NCBI GenBank assembly: GCA_019925105.1
Contig: JAHGAU010000011.1
Coordinates: forward strand, 1,550,001 to 1,614,000
DNA length: 64,000 bases
Reading direction: 5' to 3'
Source: Niebla homalea
Lineage: Eukaryota > Ascomycota > Lecanoromycetes > Lecanorales > Ramalinaceae
Positions 51,601-62,280 of the stretch are shown piece by piece. A program made the position numbers and the translations under genes. The notes under the pieces are model-generated. The model was given only the letters and a program-made list of their open reading frames with translations, made no database searches and was not told the origin of the DNA. Positions within the stretch are counted from its first letter, which is position 1, and every line of letters begins with the position of its first letter.

Positions 51601-52697
51601 AAGCGCCTTTTTCTTAATTTAAAAAATTAATACTTCCCTTTTAGCTTTTAAGGTAACTTAACGGAATATATATTCCGTTTAACCGGTAACAATTAACGTT
51701 TAATTAATATTTAACCGGAAAACTTTAAAATCCCGAAGGATTTTATTATATTTCCGTATATATTAGGCTTACGCCTTAATAAACTACGTACCGATCGAAG
51801 GATATTTACGTATTTATTAAGTTATCCGGGATTATAGTTAATCCGGGAACTATATATATATTAGAATAATAATGGTATAATAATGTTAAAATGTTTATAA
51901 AGAAATAACGGGAAGGGTATTACTTATAATAATACCGCAAGTAAAATAACGGGCTATATACGTAACGTAATTTACCCTATAAAAAGCAAGTAAAATAAGG
52001 CGTTATTATATTTATTATTAATATTATATTTATATTTACGTTAACGATATATTAACGTAGGTTATATTATTTAAAATTAATTAATTTATATATAATATTA
52101 ATAAATAAAATAAACGGACTATTAATATAAATAAAACGCTTATATAACGTTAATATTATTTATTATAATAATAATATAAATAATAAGGGTATATAACTAT
52201 ACGCGTATTAATTTATAAATACTTATATAAACCTTCCGTATATTATACTTATAAAAGCGATTAAAATTATTAAAAAAAAAAAAAGAAAAAGTTTAAAATA
52301 AAATAAAGGCCTTATTATAGTTATACGCCGTTTTTACGATAACGTTTACCTTTATTATAATATAATAAATTAATAATCAAGTTTTAAGTAATTATTAATT
52401 AATATTATAGAAACTTTTTCTTATTTACCTTTTCTTATTAAGTTTTATAAAGGAGTTTTTAATAAGCTCTTTAAGTTATATTAACTCTTTATTAACGTAA
52501 AATACCTTTATTATATTATTATTGGATAAATACTATTATATTTATATATATATTTAAGGACTCTTTTTTTTTTTACCTTTTTTCCATTAAGTTTAATAAT
52601 GGGTTTTTAATAAGTTTTATATTCAGCCGGCTTTACGTTAACGTCTTAAATATATCTCTTTATACCTTAAAGATTAACGTATAAAAAGGAAGATAAT

Positions 52698-53030
52698 TAT
52701 TAATAGTTAACGTTACCTTTACGCCGGCATTATAATAATACGTTATACTGTTACGTTAAGGTAAACCGTTAAACCTTAGTAAAAGGCCTTAATAACGGTC
52801 TTAATATACGTTATTTATAAGCCATAACTTAATAAGCGTAAAGCGGAATAGTTATCGCCTTTATTTTAAGTAAAGGCTATACCTTAGTTCTTTCTGAGTT
52901 CCTTAAGAATTAATCTTATTATTAATCTACTTATTAAAGTAGTACCTAAGTATCCAGACCGTAACGTCACGTCTTCTATACCTACCTTTATTAGTCCCGC
53001 CGGCGTGCCGCCAGCGGAGTCAGTCTAACA
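52698..53030 (+). repeat. 3' LTR of gypsy copy 2
   Basis: 333 bp. The outer (right) 130 bp, ending 'gcggagtcagtctaaca', are essentially unmutated; the inner (left) end is RIP-mutated. Confidence 0.9.
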
Positions 53031-53354
53031 GACGGGATTTGGATTCACTTATCCCATCCCGCGTGGGACGGGATAAGGGTTCAATCCCGTCCTATCCTAT
53101 CCTTGACCCGGCGGGATGGGATAGGGATATATTAAGATCCCAGTTCTTAACACGCTAACCAGATTAAGTGAATAATTTACTTTTAATATTGAATTTTTGG
53201 ATTTTTTAAAGGGGTTTTTAATATATATAAAGACTTATATACTAAAAATAATATATTTTATACTATAGATAATAATTCCGCAATCTTGGCGGGATCTTGG
53301 TATATCCCTATCCTATCCCATCCCATCCCGTATTAATACGGGATAGGATAAACC

Positions 53355-53440
53355 TTATTCCATCCCGTCCCATCCCTATCCCGTCCCTATCCCGTCCCTA
53401 TCCCGTCCCTATCCCATCCCTATCCCGTCCCTATCCCATG
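53355..53440. repeat. Minisatellite of 11-bp units in the hAT-like MITE
   Basis: About seven to eight copies of 'cctatcccgtc' with minor variation (some 'cctatcccatc'). It forms part of the right subterminal block of the MITE; the 60-codon open frame across it is only a reading of the repeat. Confidence 0.8.
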
Positions 53441-53477
53441 GGATATATCCCGTCCCGCTTGCCGGAGTATTTACTTT

Positions 53478-53935
53478 AAAGATTAACCTGGTTTAAAGAA
53501 ACCCTTTTTATTATAATTGTTTAACTTAGTGTTATAATTAAGTCTATACGTTAACCCGATTAAGGTTAATGAATACTTTAACATTTTGATTTTTAATTTA
53601 TTATTTCCGCCTGGAATCCTTTATTATCGTTATAATCCGTAATAAGGATATTTATGAAACCTAATTAAGCTTGATTAAAAGGAGGTAGCTTTAATTTTAT
53701 AACTTTATATTAGGGATTAACCTGGGTCCGGGTATAGACATAGTAGGTGGTAATATAATTAGATTTTAACTATATAGGGGTAATATGAGTATGGGTGGCC
53801 TGTAGCTACTTAAAGGTACGCGTTAAGCCCCCTTTAATAGGGTAAGTAGGCGGAATGTGGGAATATAGGCCGATAATATTGTTATATGTAAGATAAAGAA
53901 AAGAAAGAGATTAGTTTTATTATAAAAAGTAAATA
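53478..53935. other. AT-rich interval, partly less mutated
   Basis: 53700-53900 is less RIP-mutated ('gggtccgggtatagacatag', 'aggtacgcgttaagccccc') but shows no ORF or element end that I recognise. Confidence 0.4.
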
Positions 53936-54265
53936 ATATTATTAATTAATTAATTTATCTTACGGATTCAACTAGGCTAATTCCGGCGTTCCTTAATAAT
54001 TAGCCTTACAATTTTACTAATAACCGTAAAATCCTAATATCCATAACGTTAAGATTAAAAACCGGTATTTACCTAGCTTTTCCTTTTTACCCCTTAGGAT
54101 AAAAAGTATTTACGGCCGGTTAGAGGATAGTTATTTATATATATATATTCTCTCTTTTACTTTTTGCAATAAAATCTATAATATTATAACCGAGTTATTT
54201 TAGGGGTTACCCTTAACTTTATAGCGCTCCCTTTACCCTACGGGTCTGCCCTATACCATCATCTT
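53936..54265 (-). mobile_element. 5'-truncated LINE (about 330 bp)
   Basis: The minus-strand 3' end of the local LINE family: an AATT tail at about 53937-53955, then 'taattccggcgttcc', continuing to 'acgggtctgccctatacc' near 54240-54260 as in the fragment at 43111-43463. The target duplication is not clear. Confidence 0.7.
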
Positions 54266-55640
54266 AAATTATAATTAAATAAGATATTAATAACGCTTAA
54301 AGTAATACTTAAAAAGTTTAATATAAAATAATCCAAGTAATATAGCCGTTATTTATGATCATATTACGTAAATCTTATATTATATATATATTATACGTAT
54401 TATTCTTTTTATACTAAGGTTATATTATCTATAGCTTAATTACTTAAGACTTCAGGAGCATTTAGTTTATCGGGCTTTGTTAACAGTATAGGCTTATTAC
54501 TAAGGGTAAAGTCTACGAGATCTGAAATATAATATCCCGTTATTTTTCTTTTAATTATAAATAATTATACGTTTTAAGCTTTAAAAATTAATAATTTTTA
54601 TTTTATAAAAGCTTATTCTTAACTTATTAAGTTAATAAGAAAAGAGAAGAGTTGACCTTTATATAATTCTTATATGAGTTTTTATATATTATTTTTAAGT
54701 ATATATTTTTAAGGAGAAATTTATATAATTTAATTATTAAATAAATCATTGAAATGTTTAATAGAAATATTAAGTATATATGATTAAATTTATAATTATT
54801 ATATATATAAACGTATAAACATAATAAAGTAATATAAATTAAATATAAATTATAATAATAAAGTCATATAAGAGAACTATAGGATATACTTAATTAATTT
54901 AGGATTTACGATTAAATAATAAAATATTATAAGAGTATTTTATTACCGCTTATATAACAGCTCTGTAATATTCTATGCCCGTAATATATTATATTTATAC
55001 CTAGGCTAATAATTAGTCTTATAATAAATATAAGTTTACTAGAATTATTTATAGTTATAAGTATTAAGTTATTATAGTAAAGTTTTACGAACAATCTACT
55101 TAAAAGTAACGTTATAACTTACATATAGCTTGATTTTCTGGTTTGCGGGTAAGTTAAAAAGTTTTAATTAGTAAATTAAAATTAAATATAAATATGTTAT
55201 TTAAAGGCTTCGTACTGTTTTTAAAATAAAAATACGGTAATTAAGGAAAATACAAAGATCTTATTCTTTTCTTCAATCTCCGTAGTCCCTTAACCCTTAT
55301 AAAAGGGCTAAGTTTGAAACCCGTAGTCCTAAGGCTTATTTTAAGGACCGCCTCGGGCTTTTTTTGCTTCCTATAATAATACGTCTGGGGGCTCGGTGAA
55401 TCAAAACAAATATTAACGTGTAAATGTAGTTATATTAATTTTTATAACTATTACTTTAAATTATTTATTATTAATATTATTATACCTTTATTATAAGTTA
55501 TATACGAAATTATTATACGCTTATGTAGAATTTAAAGACACTTTATAGGTTTATTGAAGTTAAACGGTTAATTTCACTTTCTTCCTATAACTATAAGCCG
55601 TCGTTGAAGCGTTGATAAGTAACGTTTTCCTTCTCAAACA
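54266..55640. other. AT-rich interval grading into GC-richer sequence
   Basis: RIP-type sequence to about 55240; 55280-55400 is less mutated. No tRNA or other RNA gene could be folded from it by eye. Normal composition begins near 55640. Confidence 0.4.
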
Positions 55641-55718
55641 TGCTAAAAACATGGTAACGGCAATGATGGTATTTGTTCCCGCAGGCTTGGCGCGCACCTT
55701 CATATCATATCCGCATAG

Positions 55719-56279
55719 CCAGTTCTACTCAACAAACAAACATACATATTACATACATTATCCACCTTTTTACTGAGCACGCCACAATTTGGAAGCAATA
55801 GCATAAGATCACGTCCATCGTCATCGCAATGTAGACGCATCCTGCAGGACGTCAAAGCGATCGATCACAGATTCAGACAACGCAGAAGACGCGACGAGCC
55901 CAGTGAACTCGACAAGAGTCTCTCCACCAGCAACTTCATTACCGGTCACCATCACCAGTTCTACTATGTCCAGCCAGTAGACAGACCATTGACACGGTTC
56001 AACGGAGCCGAGATCAAAATCGTCCCTTTCAGTAGGCCAGACGACGACATCACCATGACACTTACCTTTAGCGACGAGCAATTCAAGCGACTCCTCAGCA
56101 AGCTTATACTCAAACCCGTACCTGCGCCTTTAAAGACACTGCCAGAAGATTTCGCCTTCGATCCTCTCAAACATGACGTCTTCACCTTCACCTCTCAGCT
56201 CACAATTGCGGACCCCACACGCGTTCATGAGTGCCTTCAAAACGAGGCCAAAGAGTGGTATGAGACAAAAGTCAGTTAA
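55719..56279 (+). CDS. Hypothetical open frame without clear start
   Basis: A plus-strand frame is open from 55719 to the TAA at 56277-56279. The first ATG is at 55989, giving 96 residues (MTRFNGAEIKIVPF...EWYETKVS). The reading before that ATG is charged (RFRQRRRRDEPSEL) and looks coding, so an upstream exon or a lost start is possible. No domain, signal peptide or membrane span is evident. It could be the remains of a gene or transposon gag. Confidence 0.3.
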   Translation, partial: PVLLNKQTYILHTLSTFLLSTPQFGSNSIRSRPSSSQCRRILQDVKAIDHRFRQRRRRDEPSELDKSLSTSNFITGHHHQFYYVQPVDRPLTRFNGAEIKIVPFSRPDDDITMTLTFSDEQFKRLLSKLILKPVPAPLKTLPEDFAFDPLKHDVFTFTSQLTIADPTRVHECLQNEAKEWYETKVS

Positions 56280-56820
56280 GCAGAAAGAGTAGGCCTTGCC
56301 ACAAGCTCAAAGCTCTGGATACAAGAGCTCAAGAAAGAGATACCCACATACAGCAGGCAAGGCCTCTGCAATACGCCAGCATAACACTCCGCAAGGAACC
56401 GATACTTCTCCATCGCCTTCACCGCAAATTCCTTAGCCAAAGCAGCTGCAGAAAGCTCAGCAACATGCACAAGCACCTGAGCCACGGCGTGCACCTGCAA
56501 CACTGAGGTTCGAGCAAGAAAAAGTGGACTATAAATACACCGGTCTATGCGTTATGCGTCATCTCAAAAGCTCATCTACACTGTCACCATGATGTCAACA
56601 CCATCACCCTCAGCAAGCCTGGTACAGCTCCAGCTCCAGCACCAGGCCTCCACCGCACACTCCGCATACCTCTGGAGCAACTCACGCTCACCGGGCATCG
56701 CCCTTTTACCCTCACCACCTGGCCCACCGGGCTACAGACTCGACTTCGGCAATACCCCGGAGATGACGTTTTTGAGCGAGAGCTCAAAAAACCACAAAAA
56801 ACCCCGACTATTTCCCGGGT

Positions 56821-57177
56821 GTGATTGCGACAATTGCCCGGCTTGATTTTTCTCGATTTTGCACCATGCACCCACCACCGTGCACCAATCCTCAACCACC
56901 ACCTTCCACAATCGTTCTTGCACTGGCTCGCACCTTTATATACACACTCTCTCCGTCCGAGAAGCTTGTTATGATGTTTTTGATGGTGGATCACTCCTGG
57001 GGCAAGAGCATTTTAATGGACAGCGCTGGGCAGGCGGCACGCTGGACCTTTCACAAGAATAAGGCGGCGAGGCTTCGGGAAGAGATCAATGGGCAGATCA
57101 ATGATATTGGTTTGGCACTTGCTATAAGAAATCTATACCTTGCTCCGGCTTCATGGCATACTATAGGCCAAGACTGA
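56821..57177 (+). CDS. Hypothetical protein (118 residues)
   Basis: A frame from the ATG at 56821 to the stop at 57175-57177. Its second half (SEKLVMMFLMVDHSWGKSIL, then RLREEINGQINDIGLALAIR) has a helical, coding-like character; the first half is proline-rich. It overlaps the end of another open frame (56547-56846). I recognise no family; it may be the end of a longer, broken gene. Confidence 0.3.
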   Translation: MIATIARLDFSRFCTMHPPPCTNPQPPPSTIVLALARTFIYTLSPSEKLVMMFLMVDHSWGKSILMDSAGQAARWTFHKNKAARLREEINGQINDIGLALAIRNLYLAPASWHTIGQD

Positions 57178-57568
57178 CGTCAGACTGACAGTGCAGACGG
57201 TCGGACGAGGCAAGACTCTCATTCGGCGACATCATCTTGCAATCCTCCTATTCGATCTTCTGGGCCCCTTACCTCCTTACCTCCTTACCTCCATACCTCC
57301 ATATTCCTCTCCCGAGCCAGACTGGGCCCCAACAGAAAGGTTAGGGCCCCCACATGCAAAGACTCCTGCGGAACTGCTAGGGATTGGGACCAGCCATAAG
57401 AGGAGGGTTTCGGATAGTCATATCCCCAATTTCTCGATAGAACGACGCGGTAGCCATGAAGAGGGAATCATGGCGTCGCCACACATGAGTCCGAATACAA
57501 TACCCTTGGCTCATTAACAGAGCTCGATTCGAAAGATTCGAAAGATTCCATAATGCCCTTGGAGCGAC

Positions 57569-57991
57569 ATGGGAATACAATGGACGGATTTGCCGTCTCT
57601 CCGACTGGGCTGGGGAACTCAAACGCTTTGTCAGAGGCTAGAGGCTTCGGGCGCAGCTTCACGAGTCTTTACAAGCCCGACCATGTCCTTCCCAAGGACG
57701 TCTATACCAGACGAAACAAACAGCACCTCGAGACGCGACTCCAACTTGACCTTGGAACATGCAGTGATGGAGATGGCCATGGAAAACCTGGATGGGGTGC
57801 GAGCCTCCTACTACAGAGCCAACTCTCGCATCTCCCAATCTCGCATCTCGTACCCTGTTTCGACGATCGAAGCATTCCGCAATAAGCAAAATGGTCGCCG
57901 CTACATCATTATCTCGCCACCTAGCAGCTCGAATATCAAATTATATCTCGGTACTTCCGATGCCTGTCCTGTGACAAATCCACTGTACTGA
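57569..57991 (+). CDS. Hypothetical protein (140 residues)
   Basis: Open from the ATG at 57569, with a later ATG (MSFPRTSIPDETNSTSRRD) that gives the more protein-like part, followed by LEHAVMEMAMENLDGVRASY and an Arg/Ser-rich stretch. No domain recognised. Upstream, 57267-57305 holds a short tandem of 'ttacctcc'. Possibly an exon of a degraded gene. Confidence 0.25.
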   Translation: MGIQWTDLPSLRLGWGTQTLCQRLEASGAASRVFTSPTMSFPRTSIPDETNSTSRRDSNLTLEHAVMEMAMENLDGVRASYYRANSRISQSRISYPVSTIEAFRNKQNGRRYIIISPPSSSNIKLYLGTSDACPVTNPLY

Positions 57992-58379
57992 CTTCTGGCT
58001 GTCCCAGTCCCCCCAACCCCGCGTATCTATCGTACCTCACAGCAAACATTCTCAAGCCTATCCTCAAGCCTACGCGCAAGCCGACGGGTCTCCTCCTCAA
58101 AAGCACAAAGTCAACTTTATTGAGCCGTACCTTCTGAGGTCCCAAAAAGATTTCGTTGGAACGCCAACCGTGACCGTCTGATGCCTCAAAAGTTCCGCCT
58201 CCCTCTTTTATACCAGTATCCTCCTCGGCTGCAAGAGTCGCTAGTTCAAGAAGTTGGAGCTCTCCCATTCTGACCGTCAACATTGGCGTGCTCAAAGAAG
58301 GATCTCGACGTTAAAAGTACGACTTTGAGAATCAAAACGAATATCACCGATTCCAAGAGCTACTCATGGGATCAGGCGT

Positions 58380-59140
58380 GAGGTTGCAGCTTTAAGTATA
58401 CTCATTTGCCATAACTTCTTCGTGGGTTTTGGGCTCAACGAGCTCCGGGGTCGTCTTGAGGGATACCAGGGCCAAAGGGCATAACGGTTCGGCCTTGCTA
58501 CGGGCTGACAAAGCCGAGAAAAAGAGTGGATCTGGTGACATATCACGCGGTTCATCAGGAAACACAAGGCCGGGGTTGTCTTTGATCAGGTTCTCGATTT
58601 GCTGCCTTTGCCCTTGGCCATGATCAATCTCCAGGTCTTCGGCCATCAGGCTCAGGGGGTCCGGTGAAGCTGTTCGTTGAGTAGGGACCATAGCCGGACG
58701 TGCGCAGGTCACTCGGTAGGGGTAGAGCCCACACTTGTGATGTCCGTCTCAATTGGACCGTGGTTCTCAAACTTCTCCCCTGAATCAAGGTCCCATTGAG
58801 GCCTTCTTGCCCTCTCATGAAAGATGTGTTGACTGCAGCCACCATCGAGGATCACCAGCTTCTGCAGGTCTGCTGGTGTGGCGGACATCATCGTCGTTGG
58901 TTGTCATATACACGTCAATGAGTAGGAGTCTGTCACCGAGAGGTTTGCAGGCGTGGTGGTCTCCTCAGTGGTCTTGGGCTTCTTGGTGCGGAACTTCATG
59001 GGCTTCTTTTCGGGGTAGAGGTCCCAGCATTTGTCCTCAGCATGCTTGTTGTTGCGCCCCTTCTGGGTGCAATGCTGACAGATGGGCCTCTCACGGGTCT
59101 CGTCGAAGGTCCTCAATCGCGGCCAAAAAGTACAGGGAGA
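58380..59140 (-). mobile_element. Ty1/copia gag-protease remnant, not RIP-mutated
   Basis: On the minus strand a zinc knuckle reads CQHCTQKGRNNKHAEDKCW (59080-59024), as in copia gag. Further on in the same frame, LVILDGGCSQHIF (near 58855-58815) matches the copia protease motif (usually LDSGCSxH), with Ser replaced by Gly next to the Asp. An in-frame stop separates the two (near 58903), and the reading shifts or stops near 58709. A frame at 58712-58392 may be further pol or unrelated sequence. Base composition is normal, so this copy escaped RIP, perhaps because it is short or single. Confidence 0.7.
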
Positions 59141-60911
59141 GTAAGCTTATAAAAGAGAGCCAGCTGCAGCTGCTGCGCTTGTGGCAATAGGATGGACACC
59201 AGACATTGATCTTCTTTACCAATCTGTCCTCAACCAGGTACAGAGAGTATAGGATGGAAACTCTTCGCCCCCTCGAGTCCAAGTCAAAGACCACCATCAG
59301 ATTGGACGTCCATCTGCCAGGAATGGTTCGCCGTACATCGAGTTCTCAGAACCCTCTGCCCATCAACATACCTATGACCCAGGACCAGGCTAGATCTAGT
59401 GGATACATTAATAAAGATAATATGACCCATCTGGACTACCTGTTGATCGAGTTCGGCGACCCCAAGAGTAGACCGCCCAAGATGAGGTCCCCTTAGCCTG
59501 GGAACCCGAAAGTTTGCAACTCGTGCAGGCCACATTCTTCCAATGCTGGAAGCTTCCCTCGGTGGAGGTATCAGCAGCCACAGGATCCTCCGGTCCCGTG
59601 GCCCACAGACTAAGTAAGAATGGATCCCGGCCTCCGCCTTTTTGGCGGCTTTGCAGGGCCGAGGTTAGAGATATAGTCGAGCCCCGAGCCTCTGAAGGTT
59701 CAGGTACTCGCGGGTGGTGCATGGCCGTTCTTGGTTGGTAAGCTTTCACCCGTTCCGAAGTGGAATATTTGTTCGAATATTAATCTTTGTTCTAGGTGGC
59801 CTTCCTGCACGAAGCAAGGTTTCACAGCTCAGCGAAGGCACCTGCACCATCGCCCTTGACTCTTCATCCAAGATCTCCCTTATGACGAGCATAGAATCTT
59901 CCACCTCTTTATGCTTGCCAACGGCTCCTCGGGCTGCACGAACCTTGGCTCCCAGACCGGGAAGACGATTTTCGTCATAATGCCGTTTCCTTCGAGCCCG
60001 CCTCAGCCAATGACGAAGAAGACGCCGGCGAAGAGGGCGCCGGGGATCCAGGTGGACGAACTACCGGAGACGCACGACGGGCCGACTCCCCTTCTCGTAC
60101 CTGCCATTTTCTTCACGTAGATGCGCTTTGTTGGGTGCCCAAATACGAATCCGGATACTGGTATAGGAGATTGTATGCTCATTTACCCGCGGCTCCCATT
60201 ACTTTGGCATAGAGAAGGTGGTATTGACATGAGTAGATTTGATGTCAGTGTTGATTGTGCTCAGCTTCGGGTCGACCGTTACGCTATTATAGTTAAGAGG
60301 GACTACATCAACCCTCTCTGGCTTGATGGCTATGAGCTCACTTGCTTAGTCTCCTGCAGGGTGCAGCTTGTAGAAAAAGGCGGGCTGGATCCATGTCATG
60401 CACAGTGATGGTTTCTCCTCAAGGCTGCAAGCTTGATGGAGATGCAAGGGAGCGCAGGAGCGGACGACCTGCGCTCCCGTGGCAACATCCTTCCGACCTT
60501 GTAGTAAGCCTATCAGATCGCTCGCATTAGCTGACCTTGGTCCGGATTGTACAGCTTTTCTTCTCGATGCCCTCGCTCAACTGACCCAGGACCAGACACG
60601 GCCCGTGGCCAACTCACATGTTTTAGGGCTGGGCTTGCAAGTTTCCATGCTTGTATATTTGGGTACTGGCATAATGAACAATGATTGTGCGGCTCGCGTA
60701 TGCTTGGTCGTCTGCTTTGGTTGAGCAAGCGAAACCATATTTGCCATTGCGGGTTTCTGCCTTTTAGTATGAAAACTGTGTATCATCCACACAAATGCCA
60801 TTCAGTAGCATTACCGCCGTTGCCCACATCTACTCTTCGGCATTTAAGATTCACTTTTTCAAAGAGCGCCAGACGTCCATCTGTTGATTCTCTCTCTCTC
60901 CATTTTTCCAG
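59141..60911. other. GC-rich mosaic without a convincing gene
   Basis: Several overlapping short frames on both strands (for example 59206-59496 plus, 59408-59749 minus, 59911-60120 plus, 60121-60408 plus) with no recognisable motifs and no consistent splice pattern. They may be degraded retrotransposon or gene remains. The last 100 bp, with a CT-rich run near 60890-60905, probably serve the gene starting at 60912. Confidence 0.35.
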
Positions 60912-62041
60912 ATGGATCGTGACGGTGCAGTCAGACTGCAACGTGGTATCGTCTGGTTTGGTGCTCCAGTACTGATGCTCCTGATCAAGCTCTGCATCGA
61001 TGCAAAAGCCCCCAGTATCGTCGCACAGGTCCGATCGGAACTGTATACATTAGCCGTGATGTTGTCGCAAACCGTGGTCATGGTAGGTCTCCAATTCATG
61101 CCCCGAAAAGCAGCAGCGGGTAGGCTTCAGATACCAGCTAATGCAGTCATTCATCACAGTCCGCGATCCCTCTCGCCCGGACCTCTCTGCAGGAACTGTG
61201 GAACCATGCGATCTACCGGATCTGCACCGTGGTGGACAGAACAATGCGGACAACGACGGCCCCAACGAACAAGGACCGGATCCCCACTGCTTTCCTGAAA
61301 GCCACCGCCGCACACATCAATGGCTATTGTCAACCCATTGTTCACGAGCGCAACAACGGTACTCAAAGCCTCTTTGACGGGGCTGCCGCGATCACTCTCA
61401 CCATAAAAGCCGCGCTGGTGCGTCGCCTGCTGGACAGCTCGGCAGGAACACCTTCAGCCTTGTCGAACATGGGCGCCATCATCGCGGGAACCCCAATGCT
61501 CCTATCCGGTCAGGCATGGGACGCCGCGACCCAGTGGCTCACCCGCTTCCAGGACGTCGTGCTGATGAAGGTCGTCAACGCCGCAGTTTCGGAAGCCTGG
61601 CGCCGACGCTGGGAGATCCTGGACCTCATCATGCTTCTGGGATTGTCGGCCGTCATCTTGAAGGCTCTGGTTTTGCTCGGAGAGGGTTTGAGGAAGTCTC
61701 TGATCTTACTCGGAGCGGGTTTGCGCGCGGCATCCCAATGGCTCCAACACGTCGGGACTCGCGTGGCGATAAGCGCTCAGAACGCGATCGTGCTGCCCAT
61801 CTGGCGGAAACGATGGCTGATCGTGGCGATTCTCGTCATTCTCGGCTCGTCCGTTATACTCCAACGGTTCTTTAACCAGTCATGGGAAATGGGTAAAGCG
61901 GCTCTCGTGGCCAAGGAAGAACAACAATGTGACAGCACGTACCATCGGCTTCACCCTGGCGGTAGTTTACGTGGCTCATGGGTGGAAAGGACGTCGCATG
62001 CAAGATCGGTGATGATGGATTTCGAGCCGGCGCCAAAATAG
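60912..62041 (+). CDS. Uncharacterised membrane protein with internal repeats, two exons
   Basis: Exon 1 is 60912-61082, the intron 61083-61159 (77 bp, GTAGGT...GCTAATG...CACAG), and exon 2 61160-62041. The result is a clean 350-residue frame joining two otherwise separate ORFs. The ATG follows a pyrimidine-rich leader ending 'ccagatgg'. Hydrophobic segments lie at about 12-29 (GIVWFGAPVLMLLIKLCI), 210-232 (ILDLIMLLGLSAVILKALVL) and 275-293 (LIVAILVILGSSVIL). The last two follow parallel motifs, AWRRRW and IWRKRW, about 68 residues apart, so the protein contains an internal repeat. The tail is soluble (EEQQCDSTYHRLHPGG). I do not recognise the family. The final 240 bp are duplicated directly downstream. 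Confidence 0.6.
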
Positions 62042-62280
62042 GGAGGGAAGCGATGGCTGATCGTGGCCATCCTCGTTATTCTCGCATCGTCCGTGGCACT
62101 CCAATGGTTCTTCGACCAGTCATAGGAAATGGGCAGAGCGGCTCTCGTGGCCAAGGAAGAACAATAACGTAATAGTATATACTATCGGCTTTACCCCGGA
62201 GGTCGTTGGCGTGGCTCCTGGGTGGAAAGGACGTCTTATGGGAGATCGGTGATGATAAAGTTTGAGCCGGCACCAAAATA
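61801..62280 (+). repeat. 240-bp tandem duplication of the gene's 3' end
   Basis: 61801-62040 is repeated at 62041-62280 with a period of exactly 240 bp (80 codons; 'cgatggctgatcgtggc' at 61811 and 62051). The first unit ends the 350-residue frame. The second unit has collected C-to-T/G-to-A changes, including tgg-to-tag style stops, and is not translated in frame with the gene. Confidence 0.85.

Larger units (their letters stand above)
44552..53030 (+). mobile_element. Complete Ty3/gypsy chromovirus, copy 2, RIP-mutated, with LINE insertion
   Basis: Direct 333-bp LTRs (44552-44884, 52698-53030) and the exact 5-bp duplication gacgg (44547-44551, 53031-53035) bound it. Plus-strand remains appear in gypsy order. 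A gag zinc knuckle lies near 45930-46010 (YGKGHYAFNYF for CxxCxxxGHxxxxC). Reverse transcriptase starts near 46720 (LFIFKKDN...YINYRKLNIIIIKNQYLLPLI). The integrase HHCC block lies near 48460-48600 (GHFKAEKTYELLTRKYYWDG). A chromodomain lies near 49540-50560 (VIKEIINKVKS...IPETDLKYSQEL). A purine-rich 'aaaaggaagataa' precedes the 3' LTR. A LINE (49631-50470) interrupts the chromodomain. About 2.1 kb between chromodomain and LTR carry an antisense open frame. All frames are closed by TAA/TAG. Confidence 0.92.
44522..53469. mobile_element. hAT-like MITE split by a gypsy element
   Basis: Left end 44522-44551 (TACTCCGGGAAGCGGGACGG) and right part 53031-53469 (ending CTTGCCGGAGTA) are the two ends of one MITE. 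The eight bases tttacttt flank it exactly at 44514-44521 and 53470-53477, the duplication length of hAT elements. Taking out the gypsy element and one copy of its 5-bp duplication leaves 464 bp, exactly the length of the complete copy at 41410-41873. Confidence 0.85.

Noticed and set aside
24987..53030. Centromere
   Set aside because: AT-rich nested repeats would fit, but unmutated gene islands interrupt them and no specific centromeric evidence is visible.
53297..53479. 60-residue plus-strand frame rich in P, S and I
   Set aside because: It translates the 11-bp minisatellite in the MITE.
55280..55400. Possible tRNA-like patch
   Set aside because: No cloverleaf with conserved GGTTCGA-type T loop could be drawn by eye.
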